In this document: piece after piece, positions 27,653 through 37,210 of the stretch
Numbering within the stretch: position 1 is the first letter of the stretch
Layout: each line of letters begins with the position of its first letter
From: Burkholderia contaminans
GTDB lineage: Bacteria; Pseudomonadota; Gammaproteobacteria; Burkholderiales; Burkholderiaceae
Direction of reading: 5' to 3'
DNA length: 64,000 bases
Assembly: GCF_029633825.1 (NCBI RefSeq)
Contig: NZ_CP090641.1
Span: 2,914,001 to 2,978,000 of the forward strand
Translations under genes and position numbers: made by a program
Notes under the pieces: model-generated
Database searches by the model: none
What the model was told of the DNA's origin: nothing
What the model saw: the letters and a program-made list of their open reading frames with translations, nothing else

Positions 27653-27853
27653 TCAACCCGGCGGCGCACCGTCGGCAGCATGCAGCAGCGGCGCGAGCCG
27701 CGTAGCCGCTTCCCGCATCTTCGGCACGTTCTCCAGCAGATCGTTGAGTATCGCGCGCGCGGTCGGCGCATGTACGGCGAGCCGGTCGAGCTCGGCGGCG
27801 AGCAACCGCGCATCGGTCAGCGTCCGGTAGGTCATCTTCTTCAGCGTGAGCAT
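27653..27853 (-). CDS. Small helical protein of unknown function, weak call
   Basis: A 66-residue reading frame starts MLTLKKMTYRTLTDARLLAAELDRL and is predicted to be helical and soluble. GGAG lies about 13 bases upstream. Its start is close to a degraded dehydrogenase fragment on the other strand, so it could be real or chance. Confidence 0.4.
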   Translation of the reverse strand: MLTLKKMTYRTLTDARLLAAELDRLAVHAPTARAILNDLLENVPKMREAATRLAPLLHAADGAPPG

Positions 27854-27878
27854 CGCGTTGCGCTCCAGCGCAACGATC

Positions 27879-28090
27879 CGATCATCGTGATGGAAGACAC
27901 CGACCTCGACGAAGCGAGCACGCTCGCACTGTCGTCGTCGGTCTGCACGAACCGCTTCAACCACATCACGCGCTTCATCACCGAGCTGGAAGTCGGCGGC
28001 GTGAAGGATTCGGGGCTCGGCTACAAGGAAGGCTTGCAGGAAGCGATGAAGAGCTTCACGAACGTGAAGACGTACTCGCTGCCGTGGTGA
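27879..28090 (+). pseudogene. Remnant of a phosphonoacetaldehyde dehydrogenase-like aldehyde dehydrogenase
   Basis: Three separate pieces of an aldehyde dehydrogenase run in one frame. These are NDPIIVMEDTDLDEAST, the segment CTNRFNHITRFITELEVG, and the C-terminus GVKDSGLGYKEGLQEAMKSF ending in SLPW. In intact PhnY-like enzymes these are spread over about 230 residues, so the active-site cysteine region and the part between ELEVG and GVKDSG have been deleted. No start codon belongs to it. It is gene debris between the unknown small genes and the siderophore receptor. Confidence 0.75.
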
Positions 28091-28135
28091 GCGCGGCGGG
28101 GAAGGGCATACCAAGCCCTCCCGCTGCCCGCAGCG

Positions 28136-30376
28136 TTACTGATAGAAGTTGAGCGTGACCATCGCAGAGCGGCCCGGCGCCCACGTCGCGTAGATCGGAT
28201 ACGCGCTCGCGTAATACTTCTTGTCGAACAGGTTCTGCACGTTCAGTTGAACGTCCATCGTCTTGTTCACGCGCCACGTCGCGGCCGCGTCGAAGCGCGC
28301 GTAGCCGGGCGTCCATTTCTTCGTCGTCGCGGATACCGACGCGTAGGTCTGGCTCATCACCGTCGCACCCGCGCCGAGCGTGAGCTTCGGCATCACGTCG
28401 TAGCTCGTCCACAGCGTGAAGTTGTGCTTGGGCACCATCACCATCGGCAGGCCCGATGCGCCCGGGCTGCCGGGGCCTGCATCGGTCGTGATCGCGTTCA
28501 GGTACGAGTAGCCGCCGAACACGTGCCACTTCGGGCTCAGGTTGCCCGTGAAGCCGAATTCGACGCCGCGCACGCGCTGCTTGCCCGCGTTGACCGTGTG
28601 ACCGAGGCCGTCGCTCACGCGCGCGTTGGTCTTCTCGGTCTGGAACAGCGCCGACGTCAGCGACAGCTGATCCTGCAGCACGTCCCACTTCGCGCCGATC
28701 TCGATGTTGCGCGAACGCTCCGGCGCGAGATCCTGGTTCGTCGCGGTGATCTGGTCGGTGCCGCCGCCGAGGCCGCCGTTCGAACCCGGCGGGTTCGACG
28801 ACGTGCCGTACGACGCATACAGGCTCACGTTGCTCACCGGCTTGAACACGAGGCCGAACTGGTAGCTGAACAGGTTCGACGTGTTCGACAGGTCGGCCAC
28901 CCCGGCCTGCTTGCCGGTCGTGTCGTAGCGGTCGAAACGCAGCCCCGTGTTGAACTGCCAGCGCTCGGACAGCTTCACGGTATCGAAGATGTACGCGGAA
29001 ACCGTGTCGGTGCGCGTGTTCGTCGTCGCGCCGGGGAAGCCCTTGTCGCCGTTCAGCACGATGCTGCCGGTCCACGGCATGTTCGGGTTCCAGCCGCCCG
29101 CGAGCGGCGTGCAGTTGCCGGCCACCGAGCACGGGCCGCCCGAGCGGATGTTGTTGCCGGCGGAATCCGACACGAGGTAGCCCTCGTAGCGGGCCTGTTC
29201 ATGGCTGAACTCGACGCCGGCCGTCATCGTGTGCTTCATGCCGAACAGGTTCGCGCTGCCGGTCACTTCGGTCTGGTTCGAGAAGCCGTTGAGCGCGTAC
29301 TTGCCGCTCTTCGCCTGCAGGCTCAGCATGGTCGGGTTCGACGCGAGGATCTGCGGGTTCGTCGCGACGTAATCGAGCGTCGAGCGGCCGAACATCGTCG
29401 TGTTCTTCAGCTTCCAGTCGTCGTTGAGCTTGTGCTCGACGCGCACCTGGGCGGTGTCGGTCTGCCCGTAACGGTAGTCGCGCGTGTTCAGCCCGAAGAA
29501 CTGGCCGCGATCGGTCGGCACCGGCGTACCGCCCGACGCGCGGAACGGCACGCTGAAGTCCGGCATGTCGTACGAGTTCATGTGGTAGTAGCTGACCGTG
29601 ACCGTGGTCGGCGTGTTCAGCCCGAACACGATCGACGGCGCGACGCCCCAGCGCTTGTTGTACACGTCGTTGCGGCCGGCCTGGTTCGCGTCGTGACCCA
29701 TCGCGTTCAGGCGCACGGCCGTCGTGTCGTTGATCTTGTGGTTCGCGTCGACCGTCGCGCGCTTGTAGCCGTCGGTGCCGAAGCCGATGCTGCTGTTGAT
29801 GAAGTTGTCGTTCTTCGGCGTCTTCGTGACGATGTCGATGCTGCCGCCCACCGAGCCGCGGCCTGCGTAGACCGAATCGGGGCCCTTGATCACGCTGATC
29901 TGCTCGACCGCGAACGTTTCGCGGTTCTGCAGCCCCGAGTCGCGCATCCCGTCGACGAAGATCGAGTTGCGCGATTCGAAGCCGCGGATCACCGGGCGGT
30001 CGGCCGACGGGTTCGCGGCCGCATCGCCGCCGAGGAACGTGATGCCGGGCACCGAGCGCAGCGCGTCCGCGAACGACGTGACGTTCTTCTCCTTGATCAG
30101 TTGCTCGGGGATCACCGTGACCGAACGCGGCGTGTCGAGCAGCGGCGCGGTGAACTTGTACGACGGCGAACGCTTCACCTGCATGTCCGATGGCGCGGTC
30201 GATTGAACCGTGATCGTCGGCAGTGTCGCCTGCACGTCGGCGGACGGGGCCGGCTGATCGGCGGCGGGCGCGGGAGCAGGGGCGGTTTCGGCGGAAGCGA
30301 GCAACGGGGTCAGGAAAACGGAGCAGGTCAGCGCCGATACGAGGGCGCGAGGCCTCGTCTTGAACTGGGCGGGCAT
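28136..30376 (-). CDS. TonB-dependent catecholate siderophore receptor (Fiu/PiuA type)
   Basis: The 746-residue outer membrane protein has a signal peptide of about 29 residues ending ASA, a TonB box-like stretch TITVQS near residue 54, and a plug domain at about 80-190. The plug reads PRSVTVIPEQLIKEKNVTSFADALRSVPGITF and RPVIRGFESRNSIFVDGMRDSG. It is followed by a 22-strand barrel with a C-terminal aromatic-rich end, YATWAPGRSAMVTLNFYQ. The plug sequence is that of catecholate siderophore receptors such as Fiu and PiuA. Iron control by Fur is expected; only a weak Fur-box-like patch is visible upstream. It has no siderophore biosynthesis genes beside it. Confidence 0.9.
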   Translation of the reverse strand: MPAQFKTRPRALVSALTCSVFLTPLLASAETAPAPAPAADQPAPSADVQATLPTITVQSTAPSDMQVKRSPSYKFTAPLLDTPRSVTVIPEQLIKEKNVTSFADALRSVPGITFLGGDAAANPSADRPVIRGFESRNSIFVDGMRDSGLQNRETFAVEQISVIKGPDSVYAGRGSVGGSIDIVTKTPKNDNFINSSIGFGTDGYKRATVDANHKINDTTAVRLNAMGHDANQAGRNDVYNKRWGVAPSIVFGLNTPTTVTVSYYHMNSYDMPDFSVPFRASGGTPVPTDRGQFFGLNTRDYRYGQTDTAQVRVEHKLNDDWKLKNTTMFGRSTLDYVATNPQILASNPTMLSLQAKSGKYALNGFSNQTEVTGSANLFGMKHTMTAGVEFSHEQARYEGYLVSDSAGNNIRSGGPCSVAGNCTPLAGGWNPNMPWTGSIVLNGDKGFPGATTNTRTDTVSAYIFDTVKLSERWQFNTGLRFDRYDTTGKQAGVADLSNTSNLFSYQFGLVFKPVSNVSLYASYGTSSNPPGSNGGLGGGTDQITATNQDLAPERSRNIEIGAKWDVLQDQLSLTSALFQTEKTNARVSDGLGHTVNAGKQRVRGVEFGFTGNLSPKWHVFGGYSYLNAITTDAGPGSPGASGLPMVMVPKHNFTLWTSYDVMPKLTLGAGATVMSQTYASVSATTKKWTPGYARFDAAATWRVNKTMDVQLNVQNLFDKKYYASAYPIYATWAPGRSAMVTLNFYQ

Positions 30377-30699
30377 ATCGAGAGGCAGCAGAAGGTTCGG
30401 TGAGCGGGTGCGTTTTCTCGATGCCGGGCAGGCAGCGCGGCGCATCGGAAAACGTCAATGTAAATGCGTATGATTCGCGTTTGCGATCGCAATTGTACGG
30501 ATTGGTACTAATTCTGTAAACGATCGAATGGTTTTTGTACTAATTTGGTCAGGCATTCGTGGGGGACGGATTGCCTTTGCGCGGCGTGCAACACCACTTT
30601 TCATCGCCCGGCCGGTGCGCCGCGGCGGCGACTCGATACACTGCCGTACCGGTTGGACGGGCCCCGGCAAGCAGGCCCCGAGCATGGAGACAAAACACG
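30377..30699. promoter_or_regulatory. Divergent control region between the siderophore receptor and asparaginase
   Basis: These 323 bases serve two divergent genes. The part from 30450 to 30545 is notably AT-rich. Within it, 30462-30485 has ATG/GATT spacing somewhat like a Fur box (AAATGCGTATGATTCGCG), as expected for a siderophore receptor, but the match is poor. No other signal is clear apart from GGAGA before the asparaginase ATG. Confidence 0.35.
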
Positions 30700-31764
30700 A
30701 TGGACACCCAACGCGCAGCAGTCGTCACGTACCGAGGCGATGCGATCGAGAACACGCACGTCGCCCATGTGGCGGTGGTCGATGCACGCGGCAGGCTGCT
30801 GGCCCGGTTCGGCGATCCGTTCCGGATGACGCTTGCGCGCTCGGCGGCCAAGCCGGCGCAGGCGCTGTCGGTGATCGAGACCGGCGCGCCCGAACGCTTC
30901 GGCTTCGACGATGCGGATATCGCGCTGATGTGCGCGTCGCACAGCAGCGAGGACCGGCACATCGAACGCACGCGCGCGATGCTCGCCAAGGTCGCCGCGC
31001 ACGAATCGGACTTGCGTTGCGGCGGCCATCCGCCGTTGTCGGACGCGGTGTATCGCGCGTGGATCAAGCGCGACTACACGCCGACCGGCGTGTGCAGCAA
31101 CTGTTCGGGCAAGCACGTCGGGATGCTGGCCGGCGCGCAGGCGATCGGCGCCGCGATCGCCGATTACCATCTGCCCGACCATCCGATGCAGGTACGCGTG
31201 AAGCACGTGGTGGCCGATGCGTGCGGGCTGCGCGACGACGAGGTGGGCTGGGCGATCGACGGATGCAACCTGCCGACGCCGGCGTTTTCGCTGGACCGGC
31301 TCGCGCGTCTGTACGCATCGCTGGCCGACGGGGCGGATACGGTGGAAGCGGGCGGTGGCGACATCACCGATCGCGTGCGTGCGCTGGCGCGCATTCATCA
31401 TGCAATGACCGCGTATCCGGAGTTGGTCGCTGGCGAAGGCCGCTATTGCACGGTGCTGATGAACGCGTTCGACGGGCAGGTGGTCGGCAAGCTCGGCGCC
31501 GATGCGTGCTACGGGATCGGCGTGCGTGCGTCGGCGCGCACGCGGGCGCTGGGCGCCGATGGCGCGCTCGGCATCTCGGTGAAGATCGAGGACGGCAATC
31601 TCGACGTGCTCTACATGGTCGTCAGCGAACTGCTCGAGCGGCTGCAGATCGGCACGGCCGAGCAGCGCGCGCCGCTGGCCGGCTTCCATCGGCCGAGAAT
31701 GCTCAACACGCAGGGTGTCGAGATCGGGCACGTCACGTTCCCGTTCGAATTGCAGGCGGCGTGA
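30700..31764 (+). CDS. Asparaginase, rhizobial/thermolabile type II family (PF06089-like)
   Basis: The 354-residue protein hydrolyses L-asparagine to aspartate and ammonia. It belongs to the asparaginase family first described in rhizobia, not the E. coli type. Its hallmark segments are MTLARSAAKPAQALSVIETGA near residue 45, ALMCASHSSEDRHIERT near residue 75, GVCSNCSGKHVGMLA near residue 130 and DGCNLPTPAFSL near residue 187. The Ser-x-x-Lys and paired cysteine motifs are intact. The ATG at 30700 has GGAGA ten bases upstream. With aspA and an asparagine permease gene downstream it forms an asparagine utilisation set. Confidence 0.88.
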   Translation: MDTQRAAVVTYRGDAIENTHVAHVAVVDARGRLLARFGDPFRMTLARSAAKPAQALSVIETGAPERFGFDDADIALMCASHSSEDRHIERTRAMLAKVAAHESDLRCGGHPPLSDAVYRAWIKRDYTPTGVCSNCSGKHVGMLAGAQAIGAAIADYHLPDHPMQVRVKHVVADACGLRDDEVGWAIDGCNLPTPAFSLDRLARLYASLADGADTVEAGGGDITDRVRALARIHHAMTAYPELVAGEGRYCTVLMNAFDGQVVGKLGADACYGIGVRASARTRALGADGALGISVKIEDGNLDVLYMVVSELLERLQIGTAEQRAPLAGFHRPRMLNTQGVEIGHVTFPFELQAA

Positions 31765-31852
31765 ACGGCGTGAACGGCGTGAATGCGCGGCTGTCGGTGG
31801 CCCGCGACGCGGGCCGTGCGCAGCGGTGCGAACGTGACCAAGGGCGCGTGCG

Positions 31853-32827
31853 CTACACGCTCGCGCCGCGAATCTTCGTCAGCTCCAGCGCCGACAGCTC
31901 GCCGATATGCGCGAGGTGCTCGAGGAGAAAGTCCTTCAGCACGCGCAGCTTTGCCGAGCTGCGCCGGTTCGCCAGATAGGCGATGTAGATGTATTCGCCC
32001 GTCAGCCGGTTCTGCAGCCGGTAGCGCGGCAGCACCGCTTCGAGCCGGCCGCTCGCGAGCAGGTCGCGCACCAGCCAGATCTCGAACTCCGCGATGCCGA
32101 GCCCCGCGCAGGTCGCTTCGAGCAGCAGCTCCGAATGGTCGGTGACGAGGTTGCCGGCCGGCAGCACGCTGTGACGCGCGTCGCCTTTCACGAGATCCCA
32201 GCGCGGATCGCCTTCCGGGTGCACGTAGCGCAGGCAGTTGTGTTGCTTGAGATCGTCCGGCGTGGACGGGCGCCCGCAACGGTCGAGGTAGCCGGGCGTC
32301 GCGCAGAGGATGCTGTCGTTGCGCGACAGGCGGTGGACGACGAGGTTGTCCAGGTAGTTCTCGCCCTCGTGAATGTCGAGATCGAAGCCGCCGGCCACAA
32401 GGTCGTTGTGATTGTCGGTGAGCCGCACGTCGAGCTGGATCGTCGGGTAGCGCGCGAGGAACGGTGCGACCAGCGGTGCGAGATGGCGGCGGCCGAACGC
32501 CACCGGCGCGGTGAGCTTCAGCGGCCCGCTCGGCTGCGCGTTCAGCTCGGCGACCACGCGCAACGTGTCGTCGAGATCGGCGATCAGCGTGACGGCGCGT
32601 TCCAGGTAGATATGGCCGGCTTCGGTGAGCGTCACGCTGTGCGTGGAGCGGTGCAGCAGTGCGACACCGAGGGCCTCCTCGATCGCCGTGACCTTGCGCG
32701 CGACGGTGGACGTCGACACGTGCATCTCCTTCGCGACCGCCGAAAAACTCCCCGTTTCGACCACCCTGACGAACGCGCGCATCGCGCCCATGTGATCGAT
32801 GCCGGTTTCCTTCGCGCCTCTTTTCAT
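31853..32827 (-). CDS. LysR-family regulator of asparagine/aspartate genes
   Basis: The 324-residue protein has a LysR helix-turn-helix (MGAMRAFVRVVETGSFSAVAKEMHVSTSTVARKV) and the co-inducer domain from about residue 95 (GPLKLTAPVAFGRRHLAPLV). It is of the CrgA/YhjC subgroup. It faces away from aspA across a gap holding a 15-base palindrome, so it likely controls aspA and ansP and perhaps the asparaginase gene. The last is convergent with it, 88 bases away. Confidence 0.85.
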   Translation of the reverse strand: MKRGAKETGIDHMGAMRAFVRVVETGSFSAVAKEMHVSTSTVARKVTAIEEALGVALLHRSTHSVTLTEAGHIYLERAVTLIADLDDTLRVVAELNAQPSGPLKLTAPVAFGRRHLAPLVAPFLARYPTIQLDVRLTDNHNDLVAGGFDLDIHEGENYLDNLVVHRLSRNDSILCATPGYLDRCGRPSTPDDLKQHNCLRYVHPEGDPRWDLVKGDARHSVLPAGNLVTDHSELLLEATCAGLGIAEFEIWLVRDLLASGRLEAVLPRYRLQNRLTGEYIYIAYLANRRSSAKLRVLKDFLLEHLAHIGELSALELTKIRGASV

Positions 32828-32840
32828 TCGATTCTCGCTG

Positions 32841-32855
32841 TTGCGTCCCACGCAA
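32841..32855. promoter_or_regulatory. LysR-type palindrome in front of aspA
   Basis: TTGCGT and ACGCAA form perfect arms around CCC. The 15-base element has the T-N11-A form of LysR boxes. It lies in the 154-base gap between the LysR gene and aspA. Confidence 0.55.
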
Positions 32856-32981
32856 AACCGCTTTCGATAATACAGAAGCGAGCTTGTTTTTGCAAAGGCA
32901 TAGAATGCGAACCCGTCGCATCGGGAAGCGGCGCACGACAAAGCGGCACGACGAGCGGCACGAGACATCCAGGAGGGCACG

Positions 32982-34388
32982 ATGACAGAAAACGGCTTCC
33001 GCGTCGAAGCGGATCTTTTAGGTAAGCGAAGCATTCCGAGTGAGGCCTACTACGGCGTCCATACGCTGCGCGCGAAGGAGAATTTCGACATTTCCGGCCG
33101 CACGATTGCATCGCTGCCGTTCCTCGTGATGGCGCTCGCCGCGGTGAAGGAGGCCGCGGCCGACGCGAACTGCGAGCTCGGGCTGCTGCCGCGGCCGCTT
33201 CGCGATGCGATCGCCGCTGCGTGCGTCGAGATCCGCGAAGGGCGCCTGCACGACCAGTTCGTCGTCGACATCATCCAGGGCGGGGCCGGCACGTCGACCA
33301 ACATGAACGCGAACGAGGTGATCTGCAACCGCGCACTCGAGATCATGGGGCACGCGCGCGGCGAGTACGAATACCTGCATCCGAACGAGCACGTGAACCT
33401 CGCGCAGAGCACCAACGACGTCTATCCGACCGCGATTCGCGTCGCGACCTGCTTCGCGGTCGAACACCTGCTCGAAGCGATGGCGCGCCTGCGCGATGCG
33501 TTCGCGGAGCGGGCCGACGCGTTTGCCGGCTTGCTGAAGCTCGGCCGCACGCAACTGCAGGATGCGGTGCCGATGACGCTCGGCCAGGAGTTCTCGACCT
33601 ACGCGGTGATGCTGACGGAAGACATCGCGCGCCTGCAGGAAGCCGGCTGGCTGATCCGCGAGATCAATCTCGGCGCGACCGCGATCGGCACGGGGATCAC
33701 CGCGCATCCGCAGTACGCGGAGAAGGCGCTCGCGGCGCTGCGGCGCATTACCGGGCTCGACCTGAGCACCGCGCCGAACCTGATCGAAGCGACGCAGGAT
33801 TGCGGCGCGTTCGTGCAGGTGTCGGGCGTGCTCAAGCGGATCGCCGTGAAGCTGTCGAAGATCTGCAACGACTTGCGGCTGCTGTCGAGCGGCCCGCGCG
33901 CCGGGTTCGGCGAGATCAACCTGCCGCCCGTGCAGGCCGGCTCGTCGATCATGCCCGGCAAGGTGAATCCAGTGATCCCTGAGGTCGTGAACCAGGTTGC
34001 GTTCGAGGTGTTCGGCAACGACCTGACCGTGACCTTCGCGGCCGAGGCCGGGCAGCTTCAGTTGAACGCATTCGAGCCGGTGATCGCCAGCGCGCTGTTT
34101 CGCAGCTTCAGTCATCTGACGGCCGCCTGCACGACGCTCGCGCAGCGTTGCGTGAGCGGGATCACCGCGAATCCCGAGCGGCTGCGCGAAACGATGGAGC
34201 GCTCGGTCGCGCTCGCGACCGCACTGAACCCGTACATCGGCTACAAGCGCGCGACCGCCGTGGCGGCCGAGGCGCACGCGACCGGCAAGTCGATCCGCGA
34301 GGTCGTACTGGAGCGCGAGTGGATGACCGATGCGCAGCTCGACGAAGCGCTGCAGCCCGAAGCGTTGATCCGGCCGCGCGTGCTTTGA
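32982..34388 (+). CDS. aspA: Aspartate ammonia-lyase
   Basis: AspA removes ammonia from aspartate to give fumarate. The 468-residue protein has the fumarase/aspartase superfamily signature GSSIMPGKVNPVIPEVVNQV with the catalytic serine near residue 325. It also has GGAGTSTNMNANEV near residue 99 and QSTNDVYPTAIR near residue 141. Length and the N-terminus RVEADLLGKRSIPSEAYYGVHT are typical of aspartases rather than fumarases. A good AGGAGG is present upstream. With the asparaginase gene before it and the permease gene after it, asparagine can be taken through aspartate to the TCA cycle. Confidence 0.92.
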   Translation: MTENGFRVEADLLGKRSIPSEAYYGVHTLRAKENFDISGRTIASLPFLVMALAAVKEAAADANCELGLLPRPLRDAIAAACVEIREGRLHDQFVVDIIQGGAGTSTNMNANEVICNRALEIMGHARGEYEYLHPNEHVNLAQSTNDVYPTAIRVATCFAVEHLLEAMARLRDAFAERADAFAGLLKLGRTQLQDAVPMTLGQEFSTYAVMLTEDIARLQEAGWLIREINLGATAIGTGITAHPQYAEKALAALRRITGLDLSTAPNLIEATQDCGAFVQVSGVLKRIAVKLSKICNDLRLLSSGPRAGFGEINLPPVQAGSSIMPGKVNPVIPEVVNQVAFEVFGNDLTVTFAAEAGQLQLNAFEPVIASALFRSFSHLTAACTTLAQRCVSGITANPERLRETMERSVALATALNPYIGYKRATAVAAEAHATGKSIREVVLEREWMTDAQLDEALQPEALIRPRVL

Positions 34389-34496
34389 CGCCGGCTGCGC
34401 GGGCTGCCGGTGCGCGACGCCGGCGGCTTGCGTGCGGCTGCATCCGAAGCGCCCCCGCGCGGGGCGCGACACATCAAGAAACTACGGAGACACACG

Positions 34497-36008
34497 ATGA
34501 CTCACAGCAGTGAGCGCCCGGCCGATCCGGCCGGCGGCGCGGATTCCCGACATGCCGACCCCGATGCGATGTTCGCGTCGCACGAAGCCGGCTATGCGAA
34601 GCAGTTGAAGCCCCGGCACGTGCAGATGATCGCGATGGGCGGTGCGATCGGCACCGGCCTCTTTCTCGGCGCGGGCGGGCGCCTGCAGCACGCGGGGCCC
34701 GCGCTCGCGCTCGTGTACCTCGTGTGCGGCGTGTTCGCGTTCCTGATCATGCGCGCGCTCGGCGAGCTCGTGATGCACCGGCCGACCAGCGGCAGCTTCG
34801 TGTCGTATGCACGGGAGTTCATGGGCGAACGCGCATCGTTCGTCGCGGGCTGGATGTACTACCTGAACTGGGCGACGACCGGCATCGTCGACATCACCGC
34901 GGTCGCGATCTACATGAAGTACTGGGCCGTGTTCACGGACGTGCCGCAGTGGGTGTTCGCACTCGGCGCGCTCGGGATCGTGTCGGTGATGAACATGATC
35001 GGCGTGAAGGTGTTCGGCGAGATGGAGTTCTGGTTCTCGCTCGTCAAGGTGGGGACGCTCGCTGTGTTCCTCGCCGTCGGCGCCGTGTTTCTCGCGAGCG
35101 GCCACCCGGTCGCCGGCCAGATGCCGGGGCTGCACCTCGTCGCGGATCACGGCGGGATCTTCCCGCACGGCATCCTGCCGGCCGTGCTGATCGTGCAGGG
35201 CGTCGTGTTCGCATATGCGAGCATCGAGCTCGTCGGCGTCGCGGCGGGCGAGACCGCCGATGCGCGCAAGGTCTTGCCGAAAGCCATCAACAGCGTGATG
35301 TGGCGGATCGCGCTGTTCTACGTCGGCTCGGTCGTGCTGCTGACGATGCTGCTGCCGTGGACCGCGTACAGCGCGCACGAAAGCCCGTTCGTCACGTTCT
35401 TCAGCAAGCTCGGCGTGCCGTACGTCGGCACCGTGATGAACGTCGTGGTGCTGACCGCCGCGCTGTCGAGCCTGAACTCCGGCCTCTATTCGACCGGGCG
35501 CGTGCTGCGCTCGCTCGCGATGGGCGGATCGGCGCCGCGCTTCGTGTCGCGGATGAACGCACGCGGCGTGCCGTACGGCGGGATCGTGATCACGGTCGCG
35601 ATCAATGCGATCGGCGTGCCGCTGAACTACATCGTGCCGGCGCAGGCGTTCGAGATCGTGCTGAACATGGCGTCGCTCGGGATCATCACGACGTGGGGCT
35701 TCATCGTGATGTGCCAGATTCTGTTCCGCCGCGCGGTCAACCGCGGCGAACTGAGGGCCGTGTCGTTCCGGATGCCCGGCGCGCCGTTCACGTCGTGGCT
35801 CACGCTGGCCTTCCTCGTCGGCGTGCTGGTGCTGATGGCATTCGATTACCCGGGCGGCACGTGGACCATCGCGACGATCCCGGTCGTCGTGCTCGCGCTG
35901 GTGGTCGGCTGGAAGCTGGCGAAGCGCGGCGCCGCACGGGAGCGGGCGGCGGATGCGCTTGCGTCCGCGGCGACGCGCGCCGTCGCCGATCCGGCGCGGG
36001 GCGCCTGA
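34497..36008 (+). CDS. ansP: Amino acid permease, probable L-asparagine permease
   Basis: The 503-residue protein has 12 hydrophobic helices and the amino acid transporter signature [28 protein letters not shown] near residue 40. [37 protein letters not shown] follows near residue 85, as in the AnsP/CycA/GabP group of APC transporters. It imports its amino acid with protons across the inner membrane. It follows aspA by 108 bases on the same strand, and an asparaginase gene is near, so asparagine is the likely substrate. GGAGA stands before the ATG at 34497. Confidence 0.85.
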   Translation: MTHSSERPADPAGGADSRHADPDAMFASHEAGYAKQLKPRHVQMIAMGGAIGTGLFLGAGGRLQHAGPALALVYLVCGVFAFLIMRALGELVMHRPTSGSFVSYAREFMGERASFVAGWMYYLNWATTGIVDITAVAIYMKYWAVFTDVPQWVFALGALGIVSVMNMIGVKVFGEMEFWFSLVKVGTLAVFLAVGAVFLASGHPVAGQMPGLHLVADHGGIFPHGILPAVLIVQGVVFAYASIELVGVAAGETADARKVLPKAINSVMWRIALFYVGSVVLLTMLLPWTAYSAHESPFVTFFSKLGVPYVGTVMNVVVLTAALSSLNSGLYSTGRVLRSLAMGGSAPRFVSRMNARGVPYGGIVITVAINAIGVPLNYIVPAQAFEIVLNMASLGIITTWGFIVMCQILFRRAVNRGELRAVSFRMPGAPFTSWLTLAFLVGVLVLMAFDYPGGTWTIATIPVVVLALVVGWKLAKRGAARERAADALASAATRAVADPARGA

Positions 36009-36041
36009 AGACGGTATGCGCCGGGCGCGCCGAGTCGTTTG

Positions 36042-36059
36042 GGGCCGGCGCCCCGGCCC
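36042..36059. terminator. Possible shared hairpin between convergent ansP and esterase genes
   Basis: GGGCCGG and CCGGCCC form a 7-bp stem with a CGCC loop in the 61-base convergent gap. Only TT follows on the plus strand, so it may be a weak terminator. Confidence 0.3.
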
Positions 36060-36069
36060 TTCGTGACAG

Positions 36070-36753
36070 TCAGTTCAATCCGGTGCGTTCGCCGATCCAG
36101 CGGCCGAAATCGCCGGCCATCTCCGCGGTCAGCTCGTGGCCGGCCGCGTACAGCCGCGTCTCGTGCGCGACGCCGAGCGCCGTGAGTTTTGCATCGGCGG
36201 TGTCGGCCCATGCGACGGGCAGCTTGTCGTCGAAGCGGCCGTGCACGATCAGCGCATGGAGCGGGCGAAGGGCATCGCGCGGCGCGATCAGCGGATCGAT
36301 TTCAGGCAGGATGCGCCCGCACAGCACCGCGAATGCGGTGACGTCCTGCGGCGACGTGAGCCCGACGCTCGCGCTCATGATGCCGCCCTGGCTGAAGCCG
36401 GCAATCACGGTCGGCAACGCGGCGCCTGCGTCTTTGCCGGCGCGCAACGCACGCAGCAGCGTGATCAGCCGGATGCGGCTCGCGTCGGCGCGCGCCGCAT
36501 CGATTTCGGGGCCGTTCGGGCCGAAGCGCACCGGAAACCACGCGTGCTGATCGGGCCCGAACGCAAGCGGGGCGCGCAGGAATGCGATTTCAACGCGCGG
36601 ATCGATGACGTCGGCCAGGTTCAGCAGGTTGGTTTCGTTGCCGCCGACGCCATGCAGCAGCAACAGGCGGGCAGCGGGGCGGCCGGCGGCCGGGCGCAGC
36701 CGGTACTGGAGGCCGGATTCGGGATCGGTGGTCAGCGGCAGGACGTCGGTCAT
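36070..36753 (-). CDS. Alpha/beta hydrolase, phospholipase/carboxylesterase family
   Basis: The 227-residue protein matches the phospholipase/carboxylesterase family (YpfH/LYPLA-like). It has LLLLHGVGGNETN near residue 32, the nucleophile elbow GFSQGGIMS with Ser near residue 120, an aspartate in IVHGRFDDKLPV and a histidine in YAAGHELTAEM. The triad is complete. There is no signal peptide, so it acts in the cytosol on small esters. It is convergent with ansP and otherwise alone. Confidence 0.8.
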   Translation of the reverse strand: MTDVLPLTTDPESGLQYRLRPAAGRPAARLLLLHGVGGNETNLLNLADVIDPRVEIAFLRAPLAFGPDQHAWFPVRFGPNGPEIDAARADASRIRLITLLRALRAGKDAGAALPTVIAGFSQGGIMSASVGLTSPQDVTAFAVLCGRILPEIDPLIAPRDALRPLHALIVHGRFDDKLPVAWADTADAKLTALGVAHETRLYAAGHELTAEMAGDFGRWIGERTGLN

Positions 36754-36967
36754 TGCGTTGGGTCCGGGAGGGGGGGCGATGTGACAGTCTAGAGCGGGCC
36801 GGCGGGAAGGTGAATCGCCGGATGGCGATTGATTGTTTCCCGAAGGGAATGAATCGGGTGTTCCACGGCGCTCGGCCGGCAGGTGCCCTGTGCCGAGGGC
36901 ATGGCTCGTCATCGGGATGCACAGTTGTTAAAGTGGGTGCATTTTGTAAGTGCGTGAGGAAATGAGG

Positions 36968-37210
36968 ATGGATACTGCCAGGATTTTCGAGCATGGCGGA
37001 TCGCAGGCTGTCCTTCTGCCGAAGGAATTCCGCTTCGAAACGACCGAGGTACGGATTCGTCGCCACGGGTCATCCGTCATCCTCGAACCGGTGCCGCAAG
37101 GCTGGGCCTGGCTCACGCCACTGATCGGCCCGGTCGACGCCGATTTCGAGGCTGCGACTACGACCGGGCCTGCCGCTCAGCAGCGCTCAGGTCTGGACGT
37201 ATTTGAATGA
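36968..37210 (+). CDS. vapB: VapB-type antitoxin (AbrB/SpoVT fold)
   Basis: The 80-residue protein has the MazE/VapB beta-barrel DNA-binding pattern: MDTARIFEHGGSQAVLLPKEFRF, then VRIRRHGSSVILEP. This is the standard antitoxin N-terminus, followed by an acidic C-terminal tail (DADFEAATTTG) that would bind the toxin. The ATG at 36968 is preceded by GAGGAAATGAGG. Its stop overlaps the ATG of the toxin gene (ATGA), typical of vapBC coupling. The toxin gene is broken, so it may be an orphan antitoxin that still represses its own promoter or guards against related toxins. Confidence 0.88.
   Translation: MDTARIFEHGGSQAVLLPKEFRFETTEVRIRRHGSSVILEPVPQGWAWLTPLIGPVDADFEAATTTGPAAQQRSGLDVFE

Noticed and set aside
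30462..30485. Fur box before the siderophore receptor
   Set aside because: Only a weak, partial resemblance to the consensus, so it is mentioned within the region and not listed as a site.
33018..34472. Minus-strand open frame opposite aspA
   Set aside because: It is the antisense shadow of an enzyme with the full aspartase signature.
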